Source of the DNA: Alphaproteobacteria bacterium
GTDB lineage: Bacteria > Pseudomonadota > Alphaproteobacteria > Micropepsales > Micropepsaceae
DNA: 64,000 nucleotides
Direction: 5' to 3'
NCBI GenBank assembly: GCA_028871795.1
Contig: JAGWMG010000008.1
Location: forward strand, 1-64,000
The translations under genes and the position numbers were made by a program. The notes under the pieces were generated by a model. That model had not been told where the DNA came from, did not search any database, and was given only the letters and a program-made list of their open reading frames with translations. Below are positions 16,168 to 24,896 of the stretch, in pieces; within the stretch, counting starts at the first letter, position 1; each line of letters starts with the position of its first letter.

Positions 16168-17097
16168 ATGACCGAAGCATTCCTTACCTATCCCCAGATC
16201 GATCCGGTCCTGATTCATCTCGGGCCGATTGCGATTCGCTGGTATGCGCTCTCCTACATCAGCGGCCTGCTGCTGGGCTGGTGGCTGATCCTCAGGATGC
16301 TGCACCAGGCGAGTCTGTGGAAAAACGCGCCGTTCGACGGCAAGCCGCCGGCGACCGCCGACGACATCGGCGACTTGTTCGTATGGATCACGCTGGGCGT
16401 CATCGTCGGCGGACGACTCGGTTACGACCTGTTCTACGGCACGTTTTTCTGTGGCATCTGGACGGGGCGCGACTGCGGCGATCTGCCGATGGGCTATCTG
16501 CACAATCCGCTGCGCCTGATCGCGGAATGGCAGGGCTGGGTGCCGCGGCTGTACGGCATGTCGTTCCACGGCGGGCTGATCGGAGTCGCAGTCGCCATCG
16601 TCCTGTTCTGCCGGAGCCGCAGGCTGGAGGTGCTGAGAGTCGGCGACTTGATCGCCGCCGCGACGCCCATCGGCCTGTTCTTCGGCCGCATCGCGAACTT
16701 CATCAACGGCGAGCTATGGGGAAAGGTCACGGATTCACCCTTGGGGATGGTGTTCTGCAACCGCACCATCATGGAGACATACGGCCGATGCCCGGCGGGA
16801 CCGCAGCCGCGTTATCCCAGCCAGCTGTTCGAAGCGGCGCTCGAAGGGCTTTTGCTGTTCGCGGTGCTGCAGTTCTGCATCCGGCATTTCCGTCTGCACG
16901 AACGTCCCGGCCTGGTGACCGCGATCTTTTTCCTCGGTTACGGCGCGGCGCGATTCTTCGTGGAATTCTTCCGCGATTCCGAATCGATGATCGCGGGATC
17001 GAGTTGGTTCAGCATGGGCATGCTGCTCAGCCTGCCGATGTGGGCGGCGGCGGCCTTCTTCTTCTGGCTCGCGCTCAAGAAGCCGTCGCCCGCATGA
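16168..17097 (+). CDS. lgt: prolipoprotein diacylglyceryl transferase
   Basis: 309 residues from ATG 16168 (GTG 16165 directly before it is equivalent). Integral membrane enzyme that transfers diacylglyceryl from phosphatidylglycerol to the lipobox Cys. Seen: IRWYALSYISGLLLGWW in the first membrane segment, MSFHGGLIGV, and the signature GRIANFINGELWG containing essential Arg and Asn residues. About seven membrane spans. Its TGA overlaps the ATG of the methyltransferase (ATGA). Confidence 0.96.
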   Translation: MTEAFLTYPQIDPVLIHLGPIAIRWYALSYISGLLLGWWLILRMLHQASLWKNAPFDGKPPATADDIGDLFVWITLGVIVGGRLGYDLFYGTFFCGIWTGRDCGDLPMGYLHNPLRLIAEWQGWVPRLYGMSFHGGLIGVAVAIVLFCRSRRLEVLRVGDLIAAATPIGLFFGRIANFINGELWGKVTDSPLGMVFCNRTIMETYGRCPAGPQPRYPSQLFEAALEGLLLFAVLQFCIRHFRLHERPGLVTAIFFLGYGAARFFVEFFRDSESMIAGSSWFSMGMLLSLPMWAAAAFFFWLALKKPSPA

Positions 17098-18167
17098 ACG
17101 CCCTGGCGGCGCGAATCGTCGAACTCATCGAAACGGAAGGTCCGCTTTCGATCGCCCAGTTCATGGGCCTTTGCCTGCACGATCCCGTTGGCGGCGCTTA
17201 TGGCTCGCGCGACCCCATCGGGCGCGACTTTGTCACCGCACCGGAGATCAGCCAGACCTTCGGCGAGCTTTGCGGACTGTGGGTGGCGCAGACCTGGCAC
17301 GACCAGGGCCGGCCCGACCGCCCGCGTCTGGTCGAACTCGGCCCCGGCCGCGGCACGCTGATGGCGGACGCCTTGCGCGCCATCGCGGCGGCGGCGCCGG
17401 AATTCCTTGCCGACGGCGAAGTCGTGCTGGTCGAATCGAGTCCGGTCTTGAAAGCCATGCAGCGGGAAAAACTGAAAACGTCGGCGGCGGATATTTCCTG
17501 GTGCGAACGCTTCGACGAATCGCCGGGCGAGCGGGCGCTGTTCCTGCTCGCCAACGAATTCTTCGACTGCCTGCCGGTGCGCCAGTTCGTGAAGACGCAG
17601 CACGGCTGGCACGAGCGGATGGTCGCGGTCCGGGACGGCGCTCTCGCCTTCGCGCTGGCGCCTCAGCCGGCGAATCCGTCGCTCGTCCCCTCCGACCGCG
17701 CCGAGGCCCCTAACGGCGGCGTCTATGAGGTCGCGCCGGCTGCGCTGGCGCTGGTGGAAGAGATCGCGCGCACCGTCGCCGTACAAGGCGGCGCGCTGAT
17801 CGTGGACTACGGCTATGACGAGATCGGCTTCGGCGAAACGCTGCAAGCCGTCAGCGGCCATCAGTTCGCCGAGGTGCTCGCCGAGCCGGGCGAAAGCGAT
17901 CTGTCGGCGCATGTCGATTTTCCCGCCCTGGCGCGGGCGGCAAGGGCGGGCGGGGCGGCGGCGTACGGACCCGTCACGCAATGCAATTTCCTGGCCGAGC
18001 TGGGAATCGGACCGCGCGCCGAGCGGCTGATGATCGCCAATCCCACACAGGCGCGCACCATCGCGGCCGCCGTCGACCGTCTGGTGAACCCCAAGGAGAT
18101 GGGAGCGCTGTTCAAAGCGCTGGCGCTGGCGCCGAAAACCGCGCCATCGCCGCCGGGATTCTGCTGA
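17094..18167 (+). CDS. SAM-dependent methyltransferase, MidA/NDUFAF7 family
   Basis: 357 residues. Seen: LHDPVGGAYGSRDPIGRDF, FVTAPEISQTFGELCGLW, and the SAM-binding LVELGPGRGTLMADALR, then ANEFFDCLPVRQF. These are the signatures of the family whose mitochondrial member NDUFAF7 methylates an arginine of complex I subunit NDUFS2. A role in respiratory complex I assembly is inferred from family. Translationally coupled to lgt (ATGA), 31 bases upstream of pgeF. Confidence 0.92.
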   Translation: MNALAARIVELIETEGPLSIAQFMGLCLHDPVGGAYGSRDPIGRDFVTAPEISQTFGELCGLWVAQTWHDQGRPDRPRLVELGPGRGTLMADALRAIAAAAPEFLADGEVVLVESSPVLKAMQREKLKTSAADISWCERFDESPGERALFLLANEFFDCLPVRQFVKTQHGWHERMVAVRDGALAFALAPQPANPSLVPSDRAEAPNGGVYEVAPAALALVEEIARTVAVQGGALIVDYGYDEIGFGETLQAVSGHQFAEVLAEPGESDLSAHVDFPALARAARAGGAAAYGPVTQCNFLAELGIGPRAERLMIANPTQARTIAAAVDRLVNPKEMGALFKALALAPKTAPSPPGFC

Positions 18168-18198
18168 GGCGCTTCGCCGGATGTGCTATCGCTGAGCC

Positions 18199-18963
18199 AT
18201 GCTCATTCTCCGTTCCAGGAATCTTTCGCATCCGCACATCGCCCACGGCTTTTTCGGCCGGCAAGGCGGCGTCTCGGAAGGCATCTACACCTCGCTCAAT
18301 TGCGGACCCGGTTCGGGCGACGAGCGCGCCAAGGTGATCGAGAACCGCCGCCGCGCGATGGAAGCGTTCGGCGGCACGCCTCTGGTCACGCTCTATCAGA
18401 TCCACAGCGCCAACGTCGTTGCGGTCAGGACGCCTTGGGAGATCGGCGAAAACCCGCAGGCCGACGCCATGGTGACGAACCTGCCGGGAATCGCGCTCGG
18501 CATCCTCACCGCCGATTGTGCGCCGGTGCTGTTCGCGGACGCCGAGGCGGGCGTGATCGCTGCCGCCCATGCCGGCTGGAAAGGCGCGCTCGAAGGCGTC
18601 ATCGCCGCGACGGTCGACGCCATGGAAAGACTCGGTGCGGCGCGCCGACGCATCGCCGCCGCCGTCGGACCTTGCATCAGTCAAGCGAATTACGAGGTGG
18701 ACAGCGATTTCCGCGCCGAATTCCTGCGCGCCGATTCGGCAAATGCGCGATTCTTCGTGCCCAACGATCGCGCCGGCCATTTCCGCTTCGACCTCGAAAG
18801 CTACGCCGCGTTCCGGCTCGACGATGCGGGAATCGCCGACGTCGAGACGTTTTCGGCCTGCACTTATGCGCGGAAAGACGATTTCTACAGCTTCCGCCGC
18901 GCGACTCACCTTGGCGAAAAGGACTACGGGCGCGAACTTTCGGCGATTACGTTGAGGAAATAA
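18199..18963 (+). CDS. pgeF: peptidoglycan editing factor PgeF (YfiH/DUF152)
   Basis: 254 residues of the laccase-domain family. The conserved Cys/His metal or active-site positions are visible in ILTADCAPVLFAD, AAHAGWKGALEG and VGPCISQANYEV, and the C-terminal FSACTYARKDDFYSFRR is intact. In E. coli the protein removes mis-incorporated L-Ser from cell-wall precursors; others in the family act on purine nucleosides. Likely co-transcribed with the preceding two genes. Confidence 0.9.
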   Translation: MLILRSRNLSHPHIAHGFFGRQGGVSEGIYTSLNCGPGSGDERAKVIENRRRAMEAFGGTPLVTLYQIHSANVVAVRTPWEIGENPQADAMVTNLPGIALGILTADCAPVLFADAEAGVIAAAHAGWKGALEGVIAATVDAMERLGAARRRIAAAVGPCISQANYEVDSDFRAEFLRADSANARFFVPNDRAGHFRFDLESYAAFRLDDAGIADVETFSACTYARKDDFYSFRRATHLGEKDYGRELSAITLRK

Positions 18964-18974
18964 GAAGGCGGTTT

Positions 18975-18994
18975 ACCCACCCCCCTCCCCTTGC
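18975..18994. repeat. C-rich repeat, half copy
   Basis: ACCCACCCCCCTCCCCTTGC resembles the left arm of the hairpin at 4703-4725. The right arm is missing, so no strong stem forms. Lies between pgeF and prs. Confidence 0.4.
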
Positions 18995-19041
18995 TAAAAG
19001 CCGGTCACAAAATCGTCACAGAAAACGGGGTGAGCGCGGCC

Positions 19042-20004
19042 ATGGGAGAGACGAAGACAACCCGGGGCATGAAGCTGTTGGCCGGCAATTCGAACCGCCC
19101 GCTGGCCGAAGCCATCGCCCAGTATCTGAGGCTGCCGCTGACCAAGGCCGTGGTGCGGCGCTTCGCCGACATGGAGATCTTCGTCGAGATCCAGGAAAAC
19201 GTCCGCGGCGAGGACATCTTCGTCATCCAGTCGACCAGCTTCCCCGCCAACGACAATCTGATGGAGCTGTTGATCATCATCGATGCGCTCAGGCGCGCCT
19301 CGGCGCGGCGCATCACGGCGGTCATCCCCTATTTCGGCTACGCACGGCAGGACCGCAAAGTCGGCCCGCGCACGCCGATCTCGGCCAAGCTGGTGGCCAA
19401 TCTCATCACCCAGGCCGGCGCCAATCGCGTGCTCACCGTCGATTTGCATGCCGGCCAGATCCAGGGCTTCTTCGACATTCCGACCGACAATCTCTACGCC
19501 ATGCCGGCGATCACCAAAGACATCAAGGATTATCTCGGCGTCGGCGACCATCTGATGGTGGTTTCCCCGGATGTCGGCGGCGTGCTCCGCGCACGCGCCC
19601 TGGCGAAGCGGCTGGGCGGCGATCTTGCCATCGTCGACAAGCGCCGCGAACGCGCCGGCGAGTCGGAAGTGATGAATATCATCGGCGACGTGAAGGGGCG
19701 TTCCTGCATCCTGGTCGACGACATCGTCGATTCCGGCGGCACGATCTGCAATGCGGCGGAAGCCCTGATGAAGGCAGGCGCCAAGGACGTCTGCGCCTAT
19801 GCCTCGCACGGCGTATTGTCGGGCGGCGCCGTGGCGCGCGTCCAATCCTCGGTCTTGAAGTCGATGGTCATCACCGACTCGATCGCGGCCACCGACGGCG
19901 TCGCCAAGTGCCACAACATCCGGCGCATCTCGATCGCGCCACTGATCGGCGAAGCCATGCGCCGCATCAACAACGAAGAAAGCGTATCGAGCCTGTTCGA
20001 CTGA
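19042..20004 (+). CDS. prs: ribose-phosphate pyrophosphokinase
   Basis: 320 residues from ATG 19042; ATG 19069, giving [16 protein letters not shown], matches the common family start and is equally possible. Makes PRPP from ribose-5-phosphate and ATP for purine, pyrimidine, His and Trp synthesis. Seen: the ATP-site flexible-loop [28 protein letters not shown], and the PRPP-binding [19 protein letters not shown]. Length fits class I PRPP synthetase. Confidence 0.96.
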   Translation: MGETKTTRGMKLLAGNSNRPLAEAIAQYLRLPLTKAVVRRFADMEIFVEIQENVRGEDIFVIQSTSFPANDNLMELLIIIDALRRASARRITAVIPYFGYARQDRKVGPRTPISAKLVANLITQAGANRVLTVDLHAGQIQGFFDIPTDNLYAMPAITKDIKDYLGVGDHLMVVSPDVGGVLRARALAKRLGGDLAIVDKRRERAGESEVMNIIGDVKGRSCILVDDIVDSGGTICNAAEALMKAGAKDVCAYASHGVLSGGAVARVQSSVLKSMVITDSIAATDGVAKCHNIRRISIAPLIGEAMRRINNEESVSSLFD

Positions 20005-20023
20005 ACTTTCGGCAAGCTCGGGG

Positions 20024-20060
20024 TGAAAAAATACGGGCGCGGCCGGTGAGACCGCGCCCG
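20024..20060 (-). terminator. intrinsic terminator of the Gly-rich protein gene
   Basis: Read on the minus strand, CGGGCGCGG and CCGCGCCCG (arms 20052-20060 and 20034-20042) form a 9-bp GC stem followed by TATTTTTTC. This is a canonical Rho-independent terminator 29 bases after the stop of the minus-strand gene at 20089. Confidence 0.8.
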
Positions 20061-20088
20061 CAGACGACTGGAAAATCGCCGCCCGGCC

Positions 20089-20847
20089 TTACTGCGCGTT
20101 CGAATTCCCGGTCGACTTGGAATGCCGCGGCTTGCGCGAGCTGCCGGACTTGTTGCTCGGCGGGTTGGTCGAGGCGTTTGCCGAGCCAGAAGCCGAACCC
20201 GAAGCGCTAACGCTGGGCGACAGGCTGTCGGCGGTTCCCAATGCCGTGCCGGCGGCGGAGTTCGCCGTCGACTCGCCCATGGACGCCGCACCGTTCGCGG
20301 TTCCGATCGCGCTGTTTGTCGCGCCGGTGACCGTGTTTGTCACGCCGGACATGTCGGCGCTGCCGCTGGCCGAGCCGCTGGCGCCGAGCGAAGCGCCGCC
20401 CGCATTCGCGGACCCGCCGCCGCTGGCGTCGAAAGACGGCGTGCCGGCCGCCGACGCGGCTGTGCCGAACGTGCCCTGTCCCGTCTGTTCCGCCGTCGTC
20501 GCCGCGCCGTTCGCCGTGCCTTCGGCTTGGCCGATGGCGCCGCCCGCCGCGTTCGTCACGGGCGAGACATTGGGAGCGATGCCGACATTGCCGGAACCGG
20601 TCACGCTGCCGTTGCCCGTGACTGTCGGCGGGATCATAGGCGAGGTTCCGAAATTGCCCATGCCGCCAAAGCCACCGGAGCCGCCGATCCCGCCCATGCC
20701 TCCGAGGCTTCCTGCGCCTCCAAGACCTCCGCCGAGGCCGCCGCCGAGCAATCCGCCGGCATATGCGGGCGCGGCGAAGGCGAGGGCGCCCGCGAACGCT
20801 GTGGACAGGGCCAGTTTTTGCAGATTCATCTTCATCATAGACTCCAC
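20089..20847 (-). CDS. secreted Gly/Ala/Ser-rich protein
   Basis: 252 residues; ATGs at codons 1, 4, 5 and 7 make the exact start uncertain. A Sec signal peptide is clear (KLALSTAFAGALAFAAPAYA, then G). The mature part begins with a Gly-Leu/Gly-Met-rich stretch (LLGGGLGGGLGGAG and GGMGGIGGSGGFGGMG), continues as low-complexity Ser/Ala/Gly/Thr repeats around NGAA and ASGSASGSA units, and ends in a basic SSRKPRHSKS tail. No folded domain recognised. It is exported and probably surface or periplasmic. It lies downstream of the ECF sigma and anti-sigma genes and has its own terminator. Confidence 0.75.
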   Translation of the reverse strand: MESMMKMNLQKLALSTAFAGALAFAAPAYAGGLLGGGLGGGLGGAGSLGGMGGIGGSGGFGGMGNFGTSPMIPPTVTGNGSVTGSGNVGIAPNVSPVTNAAGGAIGQAEGTANGAATTAEQTGQGTFGTAASAAGTPSFDASGGGSANAGGASLGASGSASGSADMSGVTNTVTGATNSAIGTANGAASMGESTANSAAGTALGTADSLSPSVSASGSASGSANASTNPPSNKSGSSRKPRHSKSTGNSNAQ

Positions 20848-20954
20848 TGGTTGCGTTCCAAGGGCGCGCCAGGCGCCCGCTGTCAGGACAACGCAGGGCG
20901 AAATGGATTCTTCCCCGGGTCTTGAGAAAAATATTCTACAAATAGATCAATGAG

Positions 20955-21686
20955 TTAATTAGACTTCCAACCGCGGTCGCGGGCGGCGCGTTCGGCGGCG
21001 GCATCGAACGGTTCGCCTTCGATCATCGAGGATACGGCGCCGCGGACGACGGGCGGCATCTCGGTGCCAGCCTGCTGATAAGCGCCCGGCGTCTGGCTTG
21101 GCCCCGCCGCCAGCACCGCGACCACCCAGTCGGAACCCTCGCGGCAGGCAACGCCCGCCGTGGACGCGCCTCGGCCTGCAACCAGGAAGCTGCGGCAGTC
21201 CCGGCCGGTTCGATCGCGAAAACTGACGCCGATCCGCGCCCCGGTTTTCGGCGTGCCCGCAGACGCCAGCCGCTCGGTGAGCGCTGCGGCCAATTCGCCT
21301 TGCGCCAGCACCTGCCCGCCGGACGAGGTCTGGAAGTCGGATGGCGCGCGAAACCACATGCCGAGCAACAATCCGCAAGCGAGCGTGGCGGCCGGAATCG
21401 CCAGGCGCGGAAGAACGGGCGTGCACGCGGCCGCCCGCAGCCACGCCGCCGCGCGGAACCGCGCCGAGACCGGCGACGACGCCACGGCATCGCGCAAATG
21501 CTGCGGAATCGCTTCGTCGATCACCGGCGCGAAAGCCTCCGCCAGCCGGGCGCGCAGCCGCGACTGCCGTTCGACATAGGCGGCCAGATCGGGCCTGTTC
21601 GCCAGGAGCGATTCCATTTCCTGCATTTCCGTCACGGACAATTGCCCGTCGATGAAAGCATCCAATCGATCTTTGCTCGGTTCCAT
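20955..21686 (-). CDS. transmembrane anti-sigma factor
   Basis: 243 residues. The N-terminal 50 residues (DRLDAFIDGQLSVTEMQEMESLLANRPDL) are the helical sigma-binding segment of RsiW/ChrR-like anti-sigma factors, without the Cys/His zinc motif. One membrane span lies at about 94-110 (LAIPAATLACGLLLGMWF). A periplasmic C-terminal domain of about 130 residues contains two Cys in CRSFLVAG and VACREGS. It starts four bases after the ECF sigma stop. It should hold the sigma factor at the membrane until an envelope signal releases it. Confidence 0.87.
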   Translation of the reverse strand: MEPSKDRLDAFIDGQLSVTEMQEMESLLANRPDLAAYVERQSRLRARLAEAFAPVIDEAIPQHLRDAVASSPVSARFRAAAWLRAAACTPVLPRLAIPAATLACGLLLGMWFRAPSDFQTSSGGQVLAQGELAAALTERLASAGTPKTGARIGVSFRDRTGRDCRSFLVAGRGASTAGVACREGSDWVVAVLAAGPSQTPGAYQQAGTEMPPVVRGAVSSMIEGEPFDAAAERAARDRGWKSN

Positions 21687-21690
21687 CGCC

Positions 21691-22212
21691 TCATGCCCCT
21701 GCGGATTTCGCTTCGCCCAGCACGCGGACCGCCAACGCCTCGCGGGCGCGCGCCAGCCGGCTCGTCAGCGTGCCGATGGGAATGCCCAGCACCGCCGCGG
21801 CGTCGCGGTAGGACATGCCGTCGATCAGCACCAGCGCCACCGCGCTGCGCTGTTCTTCGGGCAATTCTCCCAACGCCCGGCACATGTCGGTGAGGGCGAT
21901 ATGCGCTTCCGCGGCACGCATGCCGTCGGTGGCAACGTTCCCGGCGGCTTCCAGGGTTTCGCTCACCACCATGCGCGCGCGTTTCCTGGCCCTGGCGCCG
22001 TCGATGAACAGATTCTGTGCGATGCGGAACATCCAACTATCCAGTTTCGTGCCTCGCTCCCAGCGATGCAGATTGGCCAGCGCCCGCTCGACGGTGTCCT
22101 GCACCAGATCGTCCGCGTCCGCCCGGTTGGCCGTCAGCGACAAGGCAAAACGGCGCAGCCGCGGCAGCAGCGCGACCATCTGGTTACGGATCGGGTCGAG
22201 TGACGCGTCCAT
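21691..22212 (-). CDS. ECF-family RNA polymerase sigma factor
   Basis: 173 residues. Sigma region 2 (LPRLRRFALSLTANRADADDLVQDTVERAL, with LDSWMFRIAQNLFID) and region 4 (LGELPEEQRSAVALVLIDGMSYRDAAAVLGIP, GTLTSRLARARE) are both present with no region 1 or 3, the ECF layout. Start ATG 22212 has GAGAGG just upstream. Directly followed by its anti-sigma gene. Divergent from the subtilase gene, and both starts have GGAnn-N16-CGTT upstream, so it may drive both. Confidence 0.94.
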   Translation of the reverse strand: MDASLDPIRNQMVALLPRLRRFALSLTANRADADDLVQDTVERALANLHRWERGTKLDSWMFRIAQNLFIDGARARKRARMVVSETLEAAGNVATDGMRAAEAHIALTDMCRALGELPEEQRSAVALVLIDGMSYRDAAAVLGIPIGTLTSRLARAREALAVRVLGEAKSAGA

Positions 22213-22227
22213 GCCCTCTCAGCCGAT

Positions 22228-22252
22228 AACGATATTCCAGGCGATTTCTTCC
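22228..22252 (-). promoter_or_regulatory. candidate ECF promoter of the sigma/anti-sigma operon
   Basis: On the minus strand GGAAG (22252-22248), 16 bases, then CGTT (22231-22228). One mismatch from the GGAAC-N16/17-CGTT form recognised by EcfG-like and several other alphaproteobacterial ECF sigmas. The predicted leader is very short, which weakens the call. Confidence 0.35.
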
Positions 22253-22277
22253 ATGCAGTTTTGACCGGTCCGCACAC

Positions 22278-22302
22278 GGATTTACAATCGCTCCAGACCG
22301 TT
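22278..22302 (+). promoter_or_regulatory. candidate ECF promoter of the subtilase gene
   Basis: GGATT (22278-22282), 16 bases, CGTT (22299-22302), 35 bases before the ATG at 22338. It has the same geometry as the oppositely oriented motif before the sigma gene, which suggests a shared ECF regulon. Confidence 0.38.
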
Positions 22303-22337
22303 GGACGATAGCGCCGCGGTGACGTCAAGGTGAAGTT

Positions 22338-23663
22338 ATGAATCGGTCACGGCGATTGTGGAAGATGCTGGCCGGCACAGCGGCGGCGGGCGGGTTGTTG
22401 TTTGTCTTGACGGGAGCTTCCTGGGCGCAACTTGGCGGCCTGGGAGGCGGCATCCTGCAAGGCCTTCCGGGAACCATCAACAACACGACCAACGATCTGG
22501 GACGTAAGGTCACCACCACGACCGACGATCTCGGGCGCACGGCGAATTCGACCCTCGACACGGTGAAGCGCGACGCGATCGGACGCCGGGTCGCGCCGCA
22601 GCAGCTCGATCGAGACCCCCTTGGCGCGCGCATCGTGCGCGGAGAAATCCTCGCCGTCTCGCCGAGCGCGGCGGGCCTCGCCGCCGCCAAGCAACTGGAC
22701 TTCGAGGTCCTGCGCAGCGAACCGCTTGCGGACCTTGGCTTGACGGCTGTGGCGTTGCGCATTCCCCACGGCATGAGCGCCAGCGACGCACTGGCCGCGC
22801 TCAAGAAGGCCGATCCGCAAGGCAGCTACGACTACGATCATCTGTACGACCCGTCCGGTGCAAACGCCGTCGTTGCGGCGCCCGCGGCGGCCATGTCCCT
22901 CCCGAATGCAACCGCCGCCAGGATCGGCATGATCGACGGCGGCATCGCGGTCCGCCATCCCGCTTTCGCCGACGCCAAAATCCTGGCCAAGAATGTCGTC
23001 GGATCGGGCAACGGGCCGCCCACTGCGCACGGCACCGCCGTCGCTTCGCTGCTGGTCGGCGAGGCCGGCGATTTCCACGGCTATCTGCCCGGCGCCACGC
23101 TCTACGCCGCGGATGCCTTCGGCGGCGAAACGATCGGCGGCGGGGCCATCGACATCGTGCGCGCGCTCGACTGGCTCGCCGCCAACCGCGTCGCCGTCAC
23201 CAACATCAGCCTCGCCGGACCGCCAAACGCCCTGCTGCAGGCGGGCGTGCGGGCCTTCCTCGCGCGCGGACACGTTCTGGTCGCCGCCGTCGGCAATGCG
23301 GGTCCGGCCGCGCCGCCGGCCTATCCGGCCTCTTATCCCGGGGTGATCGCCGTGACCTCCGTCGATATGGAGCGCCGGGTGCAGATCGACGCGGGCCGCG
23401 GCGAGGTGACGTTCGCGGCGCTGGGCGTGGACGTCCGCGCCGCGTCGGTGCGCGGCTACGCCAAGGTCACCGGCACCTCGTTCGCCGCGCCGGCGGTGGC
23501 GGCACGCTTCGCGCTCTTGATGCCCCAGCCGGATGTGTACGCTGCCCAGCGCGCCACCGCGATGCTGGAACACGCCGCCCTTCCGCTCGGCACGGCCCCG
23601 CGCGATCCCGCCACCGGCTACGGCTATCTCGCCGCGCCGTCGGTCGCGGTGGCGGGGAGATAG
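22338..23663 (+). CDS. secreted S8 family serine peptidase (subtilase)
   Basis: 441 residues. A signal peptide runs to about residue 30 (GGLLFVLTGASWA). Residues 31-80 are a Gly-rich stretch (QLGGLGGGILQGLPG) and two TDDLGR-like repeats. The catalytic triad is complete: Asp200 in IGMIDGGI, His231 in TAHGTAVASLL, Ser381 in GTSFAAPAVAA, with the oxyanion Asn320 in AAVGNAG. The protease domain is compact, with no P/Homo B domain. It is transcribed divergently from the ECF sigma/anti-sigma pair. The LGGLGGG start resembles that of the secreted Gly-rich protein at the other end of the cluster, so processing of that protein is one possibility. Confidence 0.9.
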   Translation: MNRSRRLWKMLAGTAAAGGLLFVLTGASWAQLGGLGGGILQGLPGTINNTTNDLGRKVTTTTDDLGRTANSTLDTVKRDAIGRRVAPQQLDRDPLGARIVRGEILAVSPSAAGLAAAKQLDFEVLRSEPLADLGLTAVALRIPHGMSASDALAALKKADPQGSYDYDHLYDPSGANAVVAAPAAAMSLPNATAARIGMIDGGIAVRHPAFADAKILAKNVVGSGNGPPTAHGTAVASLLVGEAGDFHGYLPGATLYAADAFGGETIGGGAIDIVRALDWLAANRVAVTNISLAGPPNALLQAGVRAFLARGHVLVAAVGNAGPAAPPAYPASYPGVIAVTSVDMERRVQIDAGRGEVTFAALGVDVRAASVRGYAKVTGTSFAAPAVAARFALLMPQPDVYAAQRATAMLEHAALPLGTAPRDPATGYGYLAAPSVAVAGR

Positions 23664-23724
23664 AACCTCCGTCCGCCGCCGGCCAAAAAGCGTGTATCCT
23701 CGCGCTAGATTCGCGAGCCCCGCC

Positions 23725-24786
23725 ATGCCCCAGTCCCACGATTCCAACGTTCCGCGCGGCCACATTCGACAGGCGCCCCCGGCGGAGGCCGTCTTCGTGC
23801 GCAGGATCCTCATTGCGGCGCTGATCGTCGTCCTGCTGCTGGCGCTGTGGCAGGTGTCGCTGGTCGTGATCCTGACCTTCGGCGGCGTCATCGTGGCGGT
23901 GGCGCTGCGCAACATCTCCGCGCCGCTCAGCAAAGCCTTGCGCGTCTCCGACCGCATCTCGGTGGTCATCACCGCAATGGGGCTGGCGGCCATCGTGTTT
24001 GCGTTTTTCGACATCTTCGGCACGCTGGCCGGAGACCAAGTCTCGGCCCTCATTCGGAAAATCCCGGGCGCCGTCGATTCCGCGCGGAGCTGGCTGAACG
24101 GATCGTCCATCGGCCGCGACGCGCTGCAAGCGATCGACTCGTCGAGCGGCAGGGCCTTCAGGCTGCTCTCCGCCCTGCCCTTGGCCGGCGGCATCCTGGG
24201 CGGGATCGGCCAGGCGATCCTGGTCATCGCCGTGGGCATCTATTTCGCGGCCGATCCGCACACCTATGTCGCAGGCGTGATCCGCCTGGTGCCGCCGCGC
24301 CGCCGCGAGCGGGCGCGCCAGATCTTCGACGCCATGAGTCTGGCGCTGCGCAAATGGCTGATCGGCATGACGCTGGACATGCTGCTCCTGGGGGTGATGA
24401 CCGGCGTCGGTATGTGGCTGATCGGCGTGCCGCTGCCTCTGGCGCTGGCCGTGATGTCGGGTGTCGCCGTGTTCGTGCCCTATATCGGCCCCGCCATCGC
24501 GACCATTCCCGGACTGTTGCTGGCACTCAGCGTCAGGCCCATGCTGGCGCTGTACGCAGGCATCGTCTACCTGATCGTGTTGACGATCGAAGGCAATATC
24601 AGTCAGCCGCTGCTGCAGCGCTGGACGGTTTCGCTGCCGCCGGTCGCCAACCTGCTGGCCATCCTGGTGTTCGCCCCGCTGTTCGGCATCTGGGGCGCGG
24701 TGCTGGCGACGCCGCTGGCGGTGGCGCTGTGGGTGCTGGTCCAGAAGGTCTACATCGAGGACGTGCTGGAAGACCGCAAGCCCTGA
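23725..24786 (+). CDS. AI-2E family transporter
   Basis: 353 residues from ATG 23725. Eight or so hydrophobic segments with the family layout: two N-terminal spans, a soluble region around residues 95-155, then a bundle including GMTLDMLLLGVMTGVGMWLIG and ending in FGIWGAVLATPLAVALWVL, the conserved C-terminal signature of the YdiK/TqsA family. Substrates in this family vary (autoinducer-2 export, sodium/proton exchange), so the cargo cannot be named. It stands 110 bases before rplY. Confidence 0.9.
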   Translation: MPQSHDSNVPRGHIRQAPPAEAVFVRRILIAALIVVLLLALWQVSLVVILTFGGVIVAVALRNISAPLSKALRVSDRISVVITAMGLAAIVFAFFDIFGTLAGDQVSALIRKIPGAVDSARSWLNGSSIGRDALQAIDSSSGRAFRLLSALPLAGGILGGIGQAILVIAVGIYFAADPHTYVAGVIRLVPPRRRERARQIFDAMSLALRKWLIGMTLDMLLLGVMTGVGMWLIGVPLPLALAVMSGVAVFVPYIGPAIATIPGLLLALSVRPMLALYAGIVYLIVLTIEGNISQPLLQRWTVSLPPVANLLAILVFAPLFGIWGAVLATPLAVALWVLVQKVYIEDVLEDRKP

Positions 24787-24896
24787 GACCGGCCGCGGTT
24801 GCCTTGGCTGCGTCCATCCGCTACAAGCCTGCGCTTTGCGGCCGGGACGGGCCGTCTGCCCCGCGCGAAGGGCTGGAAAACCAAGGACTTAATCAT

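Noticed and set aside
20117-20953. Pro-rich 278-residue plus-strand frame
   Set aside because: It is antisense to the Gly-rich secreted gene; Pro runs are the complement of Gly codons.
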